Shown piece after piece: positions 1-7,388 of a DNA stretch of 44,886 bases. Under the pieces are notes generated by a model. It made no database searches, was not told the origin of the DNA, and saw only the letters and a list, made by a program, of their open reading frames with translations. Positions within the stretch are counted from its first letter, which is position 1; each line of letters starts with the position of its first letter. A program made the translations under genes and the position numbers. The stretch comes from an uncultured Prevotella sp. GTDB taxonomy: Bacteria > Bacteroidota > Bacteroidia > Bacteroidales > Bacteroidaceae. The stretch is from positions 1 through 44,886 of the forward strand of contig UQCW01000017.1 in assembly GCA_900539625.1 (NCBI GenBank), written 5' to 3'.

Positions 1-127
1 CCTCACTTTGCGAGCAAAGTGAGCTACAGTGCTGGCGCCGCAACAGACGATTGTGCGGGCCAGTGCAAATCTCCGCTACGAGGGCGCTACCGCTAATCTT
101 TAATATTTCGATATTGAACACCCTACC
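1..127. repeat. MITE-like element, right-hand part (copy 1)
   Basis: This stretch matches 16499-16630 closely, except for a diverged segment just inside the end. Both copies carry a hairpin around GAGCAAAGTGAGC or its variant, then CTGGCGCCGCAACAGACGA, and both end in CACCCTACC. The left end lies outside the window. No coding potential is visible. I infer a copy of a ~370-bp non-autonomous inverted-repeat element of which 16258-16630 is a full-length example. Confidence 0.75.
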
Positions 128-145
128 ACCTACTTATCCCAACAG

Positions 146-185
146 AGGGGTGTCCTGAAAGTCCGTAGATTTTCAGGACACCCCT
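146..185. terminator. Hairpin, probable terminator of a gene left of the window
   Basis: A perfect 15-bp inverted repeat (146-160 with 171-185, arm AGGGGTGTCCTGAAA) encloses a 10-base loop. The following bases are only weakly T-rich, so terminator function is inferred. The rest of the gap up to recJ (186-392) shows no gene, no clear TAnnTTTG promoter and no further repeat. Confidence 0.5.
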
Positions 186-392
186 TGTCGTCTTGCTAAG
201 GGATGGGCTCGCCCGCAAGGCACCAGAGATTCGCAGCGAGAATCAAAAAATGAGTAAAAGTCGCGCACGTGTCATATTTTTTTTCTATCTTAGCTATCTA
301 AATTGGGGTAATGTGTACCTGCCCCTCTTGACTTTCGGCAATATCTTCTGCCGGAGGCCCCTGCTCAGATAAAAACAAAAACATATATATCA

Positions 393-2111
393 ATGATTTA
401 TAAATGGACCTATGAAGAGCCGACGGCCGACGAGACCGCCGCAGCAACCGCCTTGGCGCGGGAGGTGAACATACACCCCGCACTTGGGCGACTGCTGCTG
501 AAACGCGGAATCAAGACGGCGACCGAAGCCCGGCGTTTCTTTCGTCCGCAACTCTCTGACCTGCACGACCCTTTTTTGATGAACGACATGCAGGTGGCCG
601 TTGACCGGCTCAACCAGGCGTTGGGACGCAAGGAACACATCATGGTTTATGGCGATTATGACGTTGATGGATGCACGGCGGTGGCACTGGTCTACAAGTT
701 CCTCTCGCAATTCTATTCCAATATCGACTTCTATATCCCCGACCGCTATGAGGAAGGCTACGGCATCTCGCGCAAAGGTATCGATTTCGCCGCCGAAATG
801 GGGGTGAAACTCATCATTGTGCTCGACTGCGGCATCAAGGCCGTTGAGGAGGTGGCTTACGCCCGCGAAAAGGGCATCGATTTCATCATTTGCGACCACC
901 ACGTTCCCGACGACGAACTGCCGCCGGCCGTGGCGATTCTTAATCCGAAACGCCATGACAACCGCTATCCCTATACCCACCTCTCGGGCTGCGGCGTGGG
1001 ATTCAAATTCATGCAGGCATTCGCCACCAGCAACGGCATTGAGTTCAACAAGCTCTCGAGCCTGCTCGACCTCTGCGCCGTGAGCATCGCGTCGGACATC
1101 GTGCCAATCATGGGAGAAAACCGCATACTGGCCTGCCAGGGATTGCGCTGCCTCAACACGAATCCGAGCATCGGACTGCGAGCCATCGTGGAGGTGTGCG
1201 GACTCTCGGAGAGGGAGCTTTCCATGAGCGACATCATCTTCAAAATCGGCCCGCGCATCAATGCGTCGGGACGTATGCAAAACGGAAAAGAGGCCGTTGA
1301 GCTCCTGGTGGAGAAAGACTATCAGGCGGCTCTCGAGAAAGCAGGCTGCATCAACCTCTACAACGAAGCACGCAAGGACCTCGACAAGCAGATGACCGAC
1401 GAGGCGTTTAAACAGGTGGAACAACTGCCGGGGCTTGACGACCGACGCAGCGTGGTCATCTATAACGAATCGTGGCACAAGGGGGTTATCGGCATCGTGG
1501 CCTCTCGTCTGACGGAACAATATTACCGCCCAGCCGTGGTGCTGACACGCTCCGACGGGGTTGCCACGGGGTCGGCACGCAGCGTGTCGGGCTTCGATGT
1601 CTATAAAGCGGTGCAGAGTTGCTCTGATCTGCTTGAGAACTTCGGCGGCCACACTTATGCCGCTGGGCTTTCCATGAAGGTGGAAAACGTGCCGGAATTT
1701 GCTGAACGCTTTGAGGCTTATGTGCAAAAACACATCATGGACACGCAAACGGAGGCTACACTGGCCATCGATGCCTATCTCGATTTCAAGGACGTGACGT
1801 TTAAATTCTATCAGCAACTCAAGCGCTTCGCGCCCTTCGGTCCGCAGAACGAACGCCCCGTATTTTGCACACGACGTGTCTACGATTACGGCACAAGCAA
1901 GGTGGTGGGCCGCGGACAGGAGCACATCAAGCTCGAATTGGTGGACAACAAGAGCAACAACGTGATGAACGGCATTGCCTTCGGACAAAGTTCGCAGGCA
2001 CGATACATCAAGACGAAACGTGCATTCGACATCTGCTACGCCGTTGAAGAAAACACCCACAAACGGGGCGAGGTGCAACTGCAAATTGAAGACATACGCC
2101 CCTGTGAATAA
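393..2111 (+). CDS. recJ: Single-stranded-DNA-specific exonuclease RecJ
   Basis: RecJ degrades single-stranded DNA 5' to 3' in recombination and mismatch repair. The 572-residue product has the DHH-family phosphoesterase motifs: YGDYDVDG near residue 87, a DHH triad near 168 (ICDHHVPDDE), and the DHHA1 motif GGHTYAAG near 417-424. The C-terminal third fits the OB-like RecJ domain. Length matches the family. The start ATG at 393 is the first in frame after the upstream hairpin; no obvious promoter was seen. The codirectional recQ follows after 104 bases, and in several bacteria RecQ and RecJ act together to unwind and resect DNA, so a shared repair role is a reasonable inference. The long antisense reading frame over this gene is a shadow. 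Confidence 0.96.
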   Translation: MIYKWTYEEPTADETAAATALAREVNIHPALGRLLLKRGIKTATEARRFFRPQLSDLHDPFLMNDMQVAVDRLNQALGRKEHIMVYGDYDVDGCTAVALVYKFLSQFYSNIDFYIPDRYEEGYGISRKGIDFAAEMGVKLIIVLDCGIKAVEEVAYAREKGIDFIICDHHVPDDELPPAVAILNPKRHDNRYPYTHLSGCGVGFKFMQAFATSNGIEFNKLSSLLDLCAVSIASDIVPIMGENRILACQGLRCLNTNPSIGLRAIVEVCGLSERELSMSDIIFKIGPRINASGRMQNGKEAVELLVEKDYQAALEKAGCINLYNEARKDLDKQMTDEAFKQVEQLPGLDDRRSVVIYNESWHKGVIGIVASRLTEQYYRPAVVLTRSDGVATGSARSVSGFDVYKAVQSCSDLLENFGGHTYAAGLSMKVENVPEFAERFEAYVQKHIMDTQTEATLAIDAYLDFKDVTFKFYQQLKRFAPFGPQNERPVFCTRRVYDYGTSKVVGRGQEHIKLELVDNKSNNVMNGIAFGQSSQARYIKTKRAFDICYAVEENTHKRGEVQLQIEDIRPCE

Positions 2112-2195
2112 GTAGGTGTTCAAAATTAGTTTATACTATCCATGTAGGAACAAAATAATACGACAATTCAATATAAACTAATTCTGAACACCTAC
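2112..2195. repeat. Short inverted-repeat element between recJ and recQ
   Basis: Two 24-base arms (2112-2135 and 2172-2195) are inverted copies with one mismatch, separated by 36 bases, and together almost fill the gap between the genes. The outer sequence GTAGGTGTTCAAAATTAG resembles the ends of the ~370-bp elements (GTAGGGTGTTCAAAATCCAG). I infer a small deletion derivative of that family. It could also fold into an mRNA hairpin that attenuates read-through from recJ to recQ; it has no T-tract. Confidence 0.7.
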
Positions 2196-2215
2196 CTAAA
2201 GAACCACTATCGAGT

Positions 2216-4120
2216 ATGGACAGGTTTCACGAGATTTTGAAGCAATATTGGGGCTACGATGACTTTCGCGGCATTCAGGCGGAAATCATCGAGAGCATCA
2301 CGACGGGCAACGACACGCTCGGACTGATGCCAACGGGCGGCGGAAAGAGTATCACGTTCCAGGTGCCGGCCCTGGCACTTGAGGGGATGACCATCGTGAT
2401 TACGCCGCTCATCGCCTTGATGAAAGACCAGGTGGCCAACTTGAAGAAAAGGGGCATACAGGCGGCGGCCATCTATTCGGGACAAACGCGCAACGAAATT
2501 CTGAAACACCTCGACAACAGCATCTTCGGTGCCTACAAACTGCTCTACGTGTCGCCAGAACGCCTCGGCACGGAGATTTTCCAAAACAAAGTGAAGCGCA
2601 TGAAGGTGAGCTTCATCACCGTCGACGAGGCCCACTGCATTTCTCAGTGGGGCTACGATTTCCGCCCTTCTTACCTACAGATTTCCCAGATACGCCAACT
2701 CCTGCCAGAGGTTCCCGTGCTGGCGCTGACGGCCACGGCCACTCCGGCGGTGGTTGACGACATTTGCGCACAGCTGCACTTCCGCGAAGGACAGAAGCGC
2801 GTGTTCCGCATGAGTTTTGCCCGCCGCAACCTCTATTATGTGGTGCGCAAAACGCAGGACAAAGAAACGGAACTGTTTCACATTCTCAGAAACATAAAGG
2901 GGGCCGCCATCGTTTACACGCGCAGCCGAAAAGGCACATCCAAAGTGGCGGAGAAACTGCGACAAGAGGGATTCACGGCCCTGCACTACCATGCCGGACT
3001 GAGCGACATCGACAAAGACGTGAGGCAGAAGGCTTGGCAAAACGACGAAGTGCGCATCATGGTGGCCACCAACGCTTTTGGCATGGGCATCGACAAGCCC
3101 GACGTGCGCGTGGTGGTTCACATGGACTTGCCCGACTCCGTTGAGGCATATTTCCAGGAGGCGGGACGTGGCGGACGCGACGGCAAACCGGCTTATGCCG
3201 TTTTGCTCTACAACCGCTCTGACCACGGGAAAATGCTGCGGCGCATCCCCGAGACCTTCCCCACGAAGGAATATATCGCCGATGTCTATGACAAACTTGC
3301 CTATTTTTTCCAGCTCGCCGTTGGCGACGGAATGAACGTGAACTACGAGTTTAACCTGCAACGCTTCTGCGTCAATTTCAAGCTCTTCCCCGTACCAGTG
3401 CTAAGTGCGCTTCGCATTCTCACGCAGGCTGGCTACATCGACTTTCGGGAGGAAGAGGAAAACACCTCGCGCCTGCTTTTCCTCACTGGGCGCGACGACC
3501 TCTACCGCCTGCACCAACTGCAAGGCGCTGCCGACAGGGTGATTAAAGGCGTGCTGCGGCTCTATGGCGGCATCTTTTCCGACTATGTGCCCATCGACGA
3601 GCAACGCCTCGGCGCGGAATGCGAAATGACACCGCAGGAGGTCTATGACGCGCTGGTGTTGCTCACGAAACTGCGCATCATCCACTATATCCCACACAAG
3701 AACGTCCCACATATCACCTATCTGCAACGGCGTGTGGAACGTGCCACACTCTCGCAAGAGGTGTATGAGGAGCGCCGCGACGATTATCTGCGCCGCGTCA
3801 ACGCCATTCTCAATTATGCCGAAAAAGACGACCGCTGCCGAAGCCGCATCCTCCTTGACTATTTCGGGGAGACAAAGAGCGAAGACTGCGGACACTGCGA
3901 TGTGTGTGTGGAACGGCGCAAGGAGAAAAGGTCGCTCGAAGAGGTGTGCCACATGATTGAAACCATGATGGCCGACGGACGTCCGCGACAGGTTGACGAA
4001 TTCTGCTCAGACCGCTTCTCGAAAGAGAAAGTTGCCGAGGCGCTCCAATATCTCACCGATGAAGAAATCCTGACTTCTGACGACGGATTCTACAGGATGG
4101 TCGAAGGGGAAAACAGGTAG
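2216..4120 (+). CDS. recQ: ATP-dependent DNA helicase RecQ
   Basis: RecQ unwinds DNA 3' to 5' during recombination and fork repair. The 634-residue product shows Walker A PTGGGKS (about residues 39-46), the DEAH box in VDEAHCISQWGYDFRP (near 138), motif VI QEAGRGGRDGKP (about 314-325), and the RecQ C-terminal zinc-binding cysteines (CRSRILLDYFGE followed by CGHCDVC, about 541-566). A winged-helix-like segment follows. The usual C-terminal HRDC domain of E. coli RecQ is not evident, and the protein ends soon after the winged helix. Start ATG 2216 lies just after the inverted repeat behind recJ. Function is confident from the motifs; cooperation with the adjacent RecJ is inferred from order and direction. 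Confidence 0.95.
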   Translation: MDRFHEILKQYWGYDDFRGIQAEIIESITTGNDTLGLMPTGGGKSITFQVPALALEGMTIVITPLIALMKDQVANLKKRGIQAAAIYSGQTRNEILKHLDNSIFGAYKLLYVSPERLGTEIFQNKVKRMKVSFITVDEAHCISQWGYDFRPSYLQISQIRQLLPEVPVLALTATATPAVVDDICAQLHFREGQKRVFRMSFARRNLYYVVRKTQDKETELFHILRNIKGAAIVYTRSRKGTSKVAEKLRQEGFTALHYHAGLSDIDKDVRQKAWQNDEVRIMVATNAFGMGIDKPDVRVVVHMDLPDSVEAYFQEAGRGGRDGKPAYAVLLYNRSDHGKMLRRIPETFPTKEYIADVYDKLAYFFQLAVGDGMNVNYEFNLQRFCVNFKLFPVPVLSALRILTQAGYIDFREEEENTSRLLFLTGRDDLYRLHQLQGAADRVIKGVLRLYGGIFSDYVPIDEQRLGAECEMTPQEVYDALVLLTKLRIIHYIPHKNVPHITYLQRRVERATLSQEVYEERRDDYLRRVNAILNYAEKDDRCRSRILLDYFGETKSEDCGHCDVCVERRKEKRSLEEVCHMIETMMADGRPRQVDEFCSDRFSKEKVAEALQYLTDEEILTSDDGFYRMVEGENR

Positions 4121-4129
4121 TCCATGAAA

Positions 4130-4494
4130 GGTGGGGCGCTCAAAATTCAGAAAATTAAGTAGATGGAGATTGTGCGGAAAAAGCCTTATCTGCGGCCCTG
4201 CGCGGGCTGAAAGCCCAACAAGTCCCCAGCCCAGGGCAACGCCCTGGGTGCCATATCCCCATTCCCTACGCCCTGTAAGGGCAAAAGTAAAAGCCAACTG
4301 TTCGCCCATACTTTTGCCCTTACAGGGCGTAGGCGTTTATACGCTGATACCCAGGGCGTTGCCCTGGGCTGAGAACTGGCTGCCCTTTCAGGGCGTTCCT
4401 TTTCGCGCTTTGTTCGTTTATCATGTGCGCATCAACCACCACTTACCATTTGCCCCAAAATCGCGCAGAGATTTTTCTGCATTTTGCCCCTACC
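4130..4494. repeat. Diverged ~365-bp inverted-repeat element with REP palindromes
   Basis: The left end (4130-4156, containing GCTCAAAATTCAG) and the right end (about 4471-4494, ATTTTGCCCCTACC) are imperfect inverted copies, and both resemble the ends of the 16258-16630 element. Size is also similar. The interior holds the palindrome cluster at 4227-4371. Gap explained: the recQ-maeB interval contains this element and then the maeB terminator, and no gene. Homology of the ends is judged by eye and is weaker than for the other copies. Confidence 0.5.
4227..4371. repeat. Nested palindromic REP-like repeat
   Basis: Two halves mirror each other: 4227-4249 (CAGCCCAGGGCAACGCCCTG) pairs with 4349-4371, and 4267-4289 (TACGCCCTGTAAGGGC) pairs with 4309-4331. 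Each half is itself palindromic. A further relative (GCCCTTTCAGGGC) follows at about 4382-4394. Sequences of the form GCCCTGaAAGGGC and CAGGGCgttGCCCTG are, from memory, frequent intergenic repeats in Bacteroidales. Function unknown; a bidirectional transcription or mRNA-end role between convergent recQ and maeB is possible. Confidence 0.75.
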
Positions 4495-4508
4495 CCAAGG
4501 ACATAAAC

Positions 4509-4561
4509 AAGGAGTGCCATACTCCAAGCATCTATCGGATGTTTGAAGTATGGCACTCCTT
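4509..4561 (-). terminator. Terminator of maeB
   Basis: Arms 4509-4532 and 4538-4561 form a 24-bp stem (AAGGAGTGCCATACT at the base) with two G-U positions and a 5-base loop, 20 bases beyond the maeB stop. It could also stop leftover transcription from recQ. Confidence 0.8.
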
Positions 4562-4580
4562 ATTATATATAAGCAATTGC

Positions 4581-6869
4581 TTATGCCTTCTGGTCTTTCT
4601 TCTCCTGAACGATGGCATCGATGACAGCCACGGCAGTGATGTTGACGATGTCACGCACGCTGCATTCGAAGTCGGTGAAGTGGATAGGCTTCTTCAATCC
4701 CATCTGGATTGGGCCGACAACTTCGGCATCTTCAGCCATCGACTTAATCATCTTGTATGAAGCGTTGGCACTCGTCAGGTTCGGGAACACGAGGGTGTTG
4801 ACATCCATGCCTTTCAGGCGTGTGAACGGATATTTGTCATCGCGCAAGTCCTTGTCGAGCGCAAAGTTCACCTGCATTTCGCCGTCGATGGCCAGGTCGG
4901 GGAACTCACGCTGCATCTGGTCAACCACCTGATGTACGGCCACGGGGCTTCCCGTGTTGTCCGTGCCGAAGTTTGAATACGATAGCATGGCAATCACCGG
5001 CGTACGATTGAAGAAACGCACCGTTGAAGCCGAGAGCTTGGCGATGTCGAGCAACGTCTCGCTGTCGGGGTGGCGGTTGATCAGAGTGTCGGCAATGAAG
5101 AGCACACCCTTCTTGGAGTTGATGAGGTGCATCGTTCCGAAGTGATTATAGCCCTCGCGGATGCCAATCACTTCCTTGGCCACCTTGATGGTGTTGGAAT
5201 ATTTCGTGTAAAGACCGGTGATGAAAGCGTCGGCATCGCCCGTCTCCACCATCATCATGCCGAAGTAGTTGCGCTCGTACATCTTGTCGATGGCTTCCTG
5301 CAACGTGTAGCCCTCGCGCTGCTTCTTCTTCGCCAGGATTTCGGCATAGCGCTGACGGCGCTCCGCTTCACTGTCGTTGCGAAGATTGAGCACCTCAACG
5401 CCGTCGAGGTTGAGCTTCATATCTTCGGCCATCTTGCGAATCTGCACGTCGTTGCCCAAAAGAACTGGATGGCAGATACCCTCCTCTTTGGCGCGGATGG
5501 CAGCTTCAAGCATAGTGGGGTGCGTGCCTTCGGCAAAGACCACACGTCGCGGCGAGAGGCGAGCCGTGTCATAGAGGTTTTGCGTCAGCTTGCTTTCCTG
5601 TCCCATCAGTTCGCGCAGTTGCTGGCGATAAGCCTTCCAGTCGGTGATGACCTTGCGGGCCACGCCGCTCTCAATGGCGGCCTTTGCCACAGCCATTGAA
5701 ACCTCCGTGATGAGGCGTGGGTCGACTGGTTTTGGGATAAAATAATCAGGACCGAACGTAAAGTTGCGCACATGATAGGCACGGTTTACGATGTCGGGCA
5801 CCGGGCGGCGTGCCAAATCGGCAATGGCGCGTGCAGCGGCGAGCTTCATTTCCTCGTTGATGGCCTTGGCGGCGGTATCGAGGGCGCCACGGAAGATATA
5901 CGGGAAACCGATAACGTTATTGATTTGGTTAGGATAGTCGGTACGTCCCGTGCTCATCAACACGTCAGGGCGTGCGTCCTTGGCATCTTCATAAGAGATT
6001 TCAGGTACAGGATTGGCCAGGGCGAAGATGATGGGGTTCTTGGCCATTGAGCGCACCATGTCTTTCGAAAGCACGTTACCCTTCGAGAGACCAACGAATA
6101 CGTCGGCATCCTTCACGGCCTCTTCCAGGGTGTGGATGTCGCGGGTGGTGGCAAATTCGCGCTTCTGCTCCGTCAGGTTTTCGCGGTCAACACGAATAAC
6201 GCCGCGAGAGTCGAGCATCACGATGTTTTCCTTGCGTGCGCCAAAGGAGCAATAGAGACGGGTGCAGGAAATGGCGGCCGCACCGGCACCGTTCACAACG
6301 ATGCGGGCATCTTCCAGTTTCTTGCCTGCCACGTCGATGGCGTTGATCAAGCCGGCAGCCGAGATGATGGCCGTTCCGTGCTGGTCGTCGTGCATCACTG
6401 GGATGTCGAGCTCAGCTTTCAGGCGGCGTTCAATCTCAAAACACTCAGGTGCCTTGATGTCTTCCAAGTTGATGCCACCGAACGTCGGGGCAATGGCCTT
6501 CACTGCCTCAATGAACTTGTCGGGGTCTTTCTCGTTGACTTCGATGTCGAAAGCGTCAACGCCGGCATATATCTTAAAGAGCAAACTCTTACCTTCCATC
6601 ACTGGTTTGCCGCTCATGGCACCGATGTCGCCCAAGCCGAGCACCGCTGTTCCGTTTGAAATCACGGCAACGAGATTGCCTTTGTTGGTATACTTATAAG
6701 CATCATGCGGATTCTTCTGAATCTCGAGGCAAGGCTCAGCCACGCCCGGAGAATAAGCGAGCGAAAGGTCGGTCTGTGTGCGATAAGGTTTAGTGGGAAC
6801 GACTTCAATCTTTCCCGGTTTGCCTTGCGAGTGATACAGCAAGGCAGCTTCCTTTGTAATTTTTACCAT
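4581..6869 (-). CDS. maeB: NADP-dependent malic enzyme with C-terminal phosphotransacetylase-like domain
   Basis: The enzyme decarboxylates malate to pyruvate with reduction of NADP. The 762-residue product has the long MaeB architecture. The N-terminal malic enzyme half (to about residue 415) contains the start region LSLAYSPGVAEPC, the NAD(P)-binding stretch VLGLGDIGAMSGKP, and metal and substrate residues around IHDDQHGTA-like sequence (VMHDDQHGTAIISAAG). The C-terminal half (about 430-760) resembles phosphate acetyltransferase (VVFAEGTHPTMLEAA), which in this family is thought to be regulatory rather than catalytic. The start MVKITKEAALLYHSQGKPGK is typical of the family. It stands alone, convergent with recQ, with its own terminator and a promoter motif upstream. 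Confidence 0.95.
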   Translation of the reverse strand: MVKITKEAALLYHSQGKPGKIEVVPTKPYRTQTDLSLAYSPGVAEPCLEIQKNPHDAYKYTNKGNLVAVISNGTAVLGLGDIGAMSGKPVMEGKSLLFKIYAGVDAFDIEVNEKDPDKFIEAVKAIAPTFGGINLEDIKAPECFEIERRLKAELDIPVMHDDQHGTAIISAAGLINAIDVAGKKLEDARIVVNGAGAAAISCTRLYCSFGARKENIVMLDSRGVIRVDRENLTEQKREFATTRDIHTLEEAVKDADVFVGLSKGNVLSKDMVRSMAKNPIIFALANPVPEISYEDAKDARPDVLMSTGRTDYPNQINNVIGFPYIFRGALDTAAKAINEEMKLAAARAIADLARRPVPDIVNRAYHVRNFTFGPDYFIPKPVDPRLITEVSMAVAKAAIESGVARKVITDWKAYRQQLRELMGQESKLTQNLYDTARLSPRRVVFAEGTHPTMLEAAIRAKEEGICHPVLLGNDVQIRKMAEDMKLNLDGVEVLNLRNDSEAERRQRYAEILAKKKQREGYTLQEAIDKMYERNYFGMMMVETGDADAFITGLYTKYSNTIKVAKEVIGIREGYNHFGTMHLINSKKGVLFIADTLINRHPDSETLLDIAKLSASTVRFFNRTPVIAMLSYSNFGTDNTGSPVAVHQVVDQMQREFPDLAIDGEMQVNFALDKDLRDDKYPFTRLKGMDVNTLVFPNLTSANASYKMIKSMAEDAEVVGPIQMGLKKPIHFTDFECSVRDIVNITAVAVIDAIVQEKKDQKA

Positions 6870-6901
6870 TGGTTTGCTTTTTCTTGGGTTAAGTTTTGCT
6901 G

Positions 6902-6909
6902 CAAAATTA
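6902..6909 (-). promoter_or_regulatory. Probable -7 promoter element for maeB
   Basis: On the minus strand this reads TAATTTTG, fitting the Bacteroidota -7 consensus TAnnTTTG, about 33 bases before the maeB start. No TTTG at the expected 19-21 bases further upstream was seen; a TTTG lies only 11 bases away. The call rests on the -7 box alone. Confidence 0.5.
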
Positions 6910-7049
6910 GCGATTTATGGCAAAGTATCTGCCCCGTTTGCTTTTTTTATGTGTCGTTATATCACAAAATTACATACTCCATATAGCAAGATGAAGGCTT
7001 ACGAGACGAAATAGCGGAAGGCCATTCAGCCGCAATCGATTTTTGTTTG

Positions 7050-7057
7050 TAACTTTG
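7050..7057 (+). promoter_or_regulatory. Promoter -7 element for the cobalamin operon
   Basis: TAACTTTG matches the Bacteroidota -7 consensus and lies immediately before the riboswitch aptamer, so the transcript would begin at or just before the aptamer. The -33 element is weak. Confidence 0.65.
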
Positions 7058-7063
7058 CGCCTG

Positions 7064-7310
7064 AAAAGCCAGTGGTGGCCCCTACCCTTGCCGCATTGCA
7101 TGGGACGCGGGCCTTAAAAGGGAAACGGGTGGAAAACCTGTGCAGTCCCGCTGCTGTGAGTCCTGATTTTCATCGGTTCAGAAGATGTCACTGTGGGCGT
7201 AACGGAAGCATTGCCAGCCAAAGCAAGCGCTGCGTTTCAAAGAAATTCCACGGGAAGACGAACCAGATGAGGACAAGCCAGAAGACCTGCCACATGGTTG
7301 TGAGCCGCTT
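7064..7310 (+). promoter_or_regulatory. Cobalamin riboswitch
   Basis: The core AAAAGGGAAACGGGTGGAAA, followed by CAGTCCCGCTGCTGTGAG, is the hallmark of the cobalamin aptamer. GTCACTGTGGGC (near 7188) fits the GCCACTG element, and AGCCAGAAGACCTGCC at 7276-7291 is a near-perfect B12 box. It lies between a promoter and a BtuB-type receptor gene, so the expected action is to repress the uptake operon when adenosylcobalamin or a related corrinoid is bound. No intrinsic terminator is obvious between aptamer and start codon, suggesting control at translation initiation. Ends are approximate. Confidence 0.95.
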
Positions 7311-7367
7311 TTTGTGCCTCGAGGAAGGCATAGGCTCGGCAAAGGAAATGCCAAGGAGGTGTTTCCA

Positions 7368-7388
7368 ATGACCAAAAAAGTTTTATGA
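7368..7388 (+). CDS. Six-codon minicistron MTKKVL overlapping the btuB start
   Basis: ATG at 7368 opens a six-codon frame whose TGA (7386-7388) overlaps the ATG of the receptor gene (7385-7387). A strong Shine-Dalgarno-like AAGGAGGTG lies at 7353-7361, 6 bases before this ATG. Such purine-rich sites are not typical of Bacteroidota genes, so the site and overlap may serve translational coupling under riboswitch control. Expression is unproven. Confidence 0.4.
   Translation: MTKKVL

Noticed and set aside
390..2123. 577-codon open frame on the minus strand
   Set aside because: It lies entirely antisense to recJ, which has clear catalytic motifs. Its composition (many His and Val) is that of a GC-driven shadow frame.
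4131..4760. 209-codon open frame after recQ
   Set aside because: It is composed of translated REP palindromes, the maeB terminator and antisense maeB sequence.
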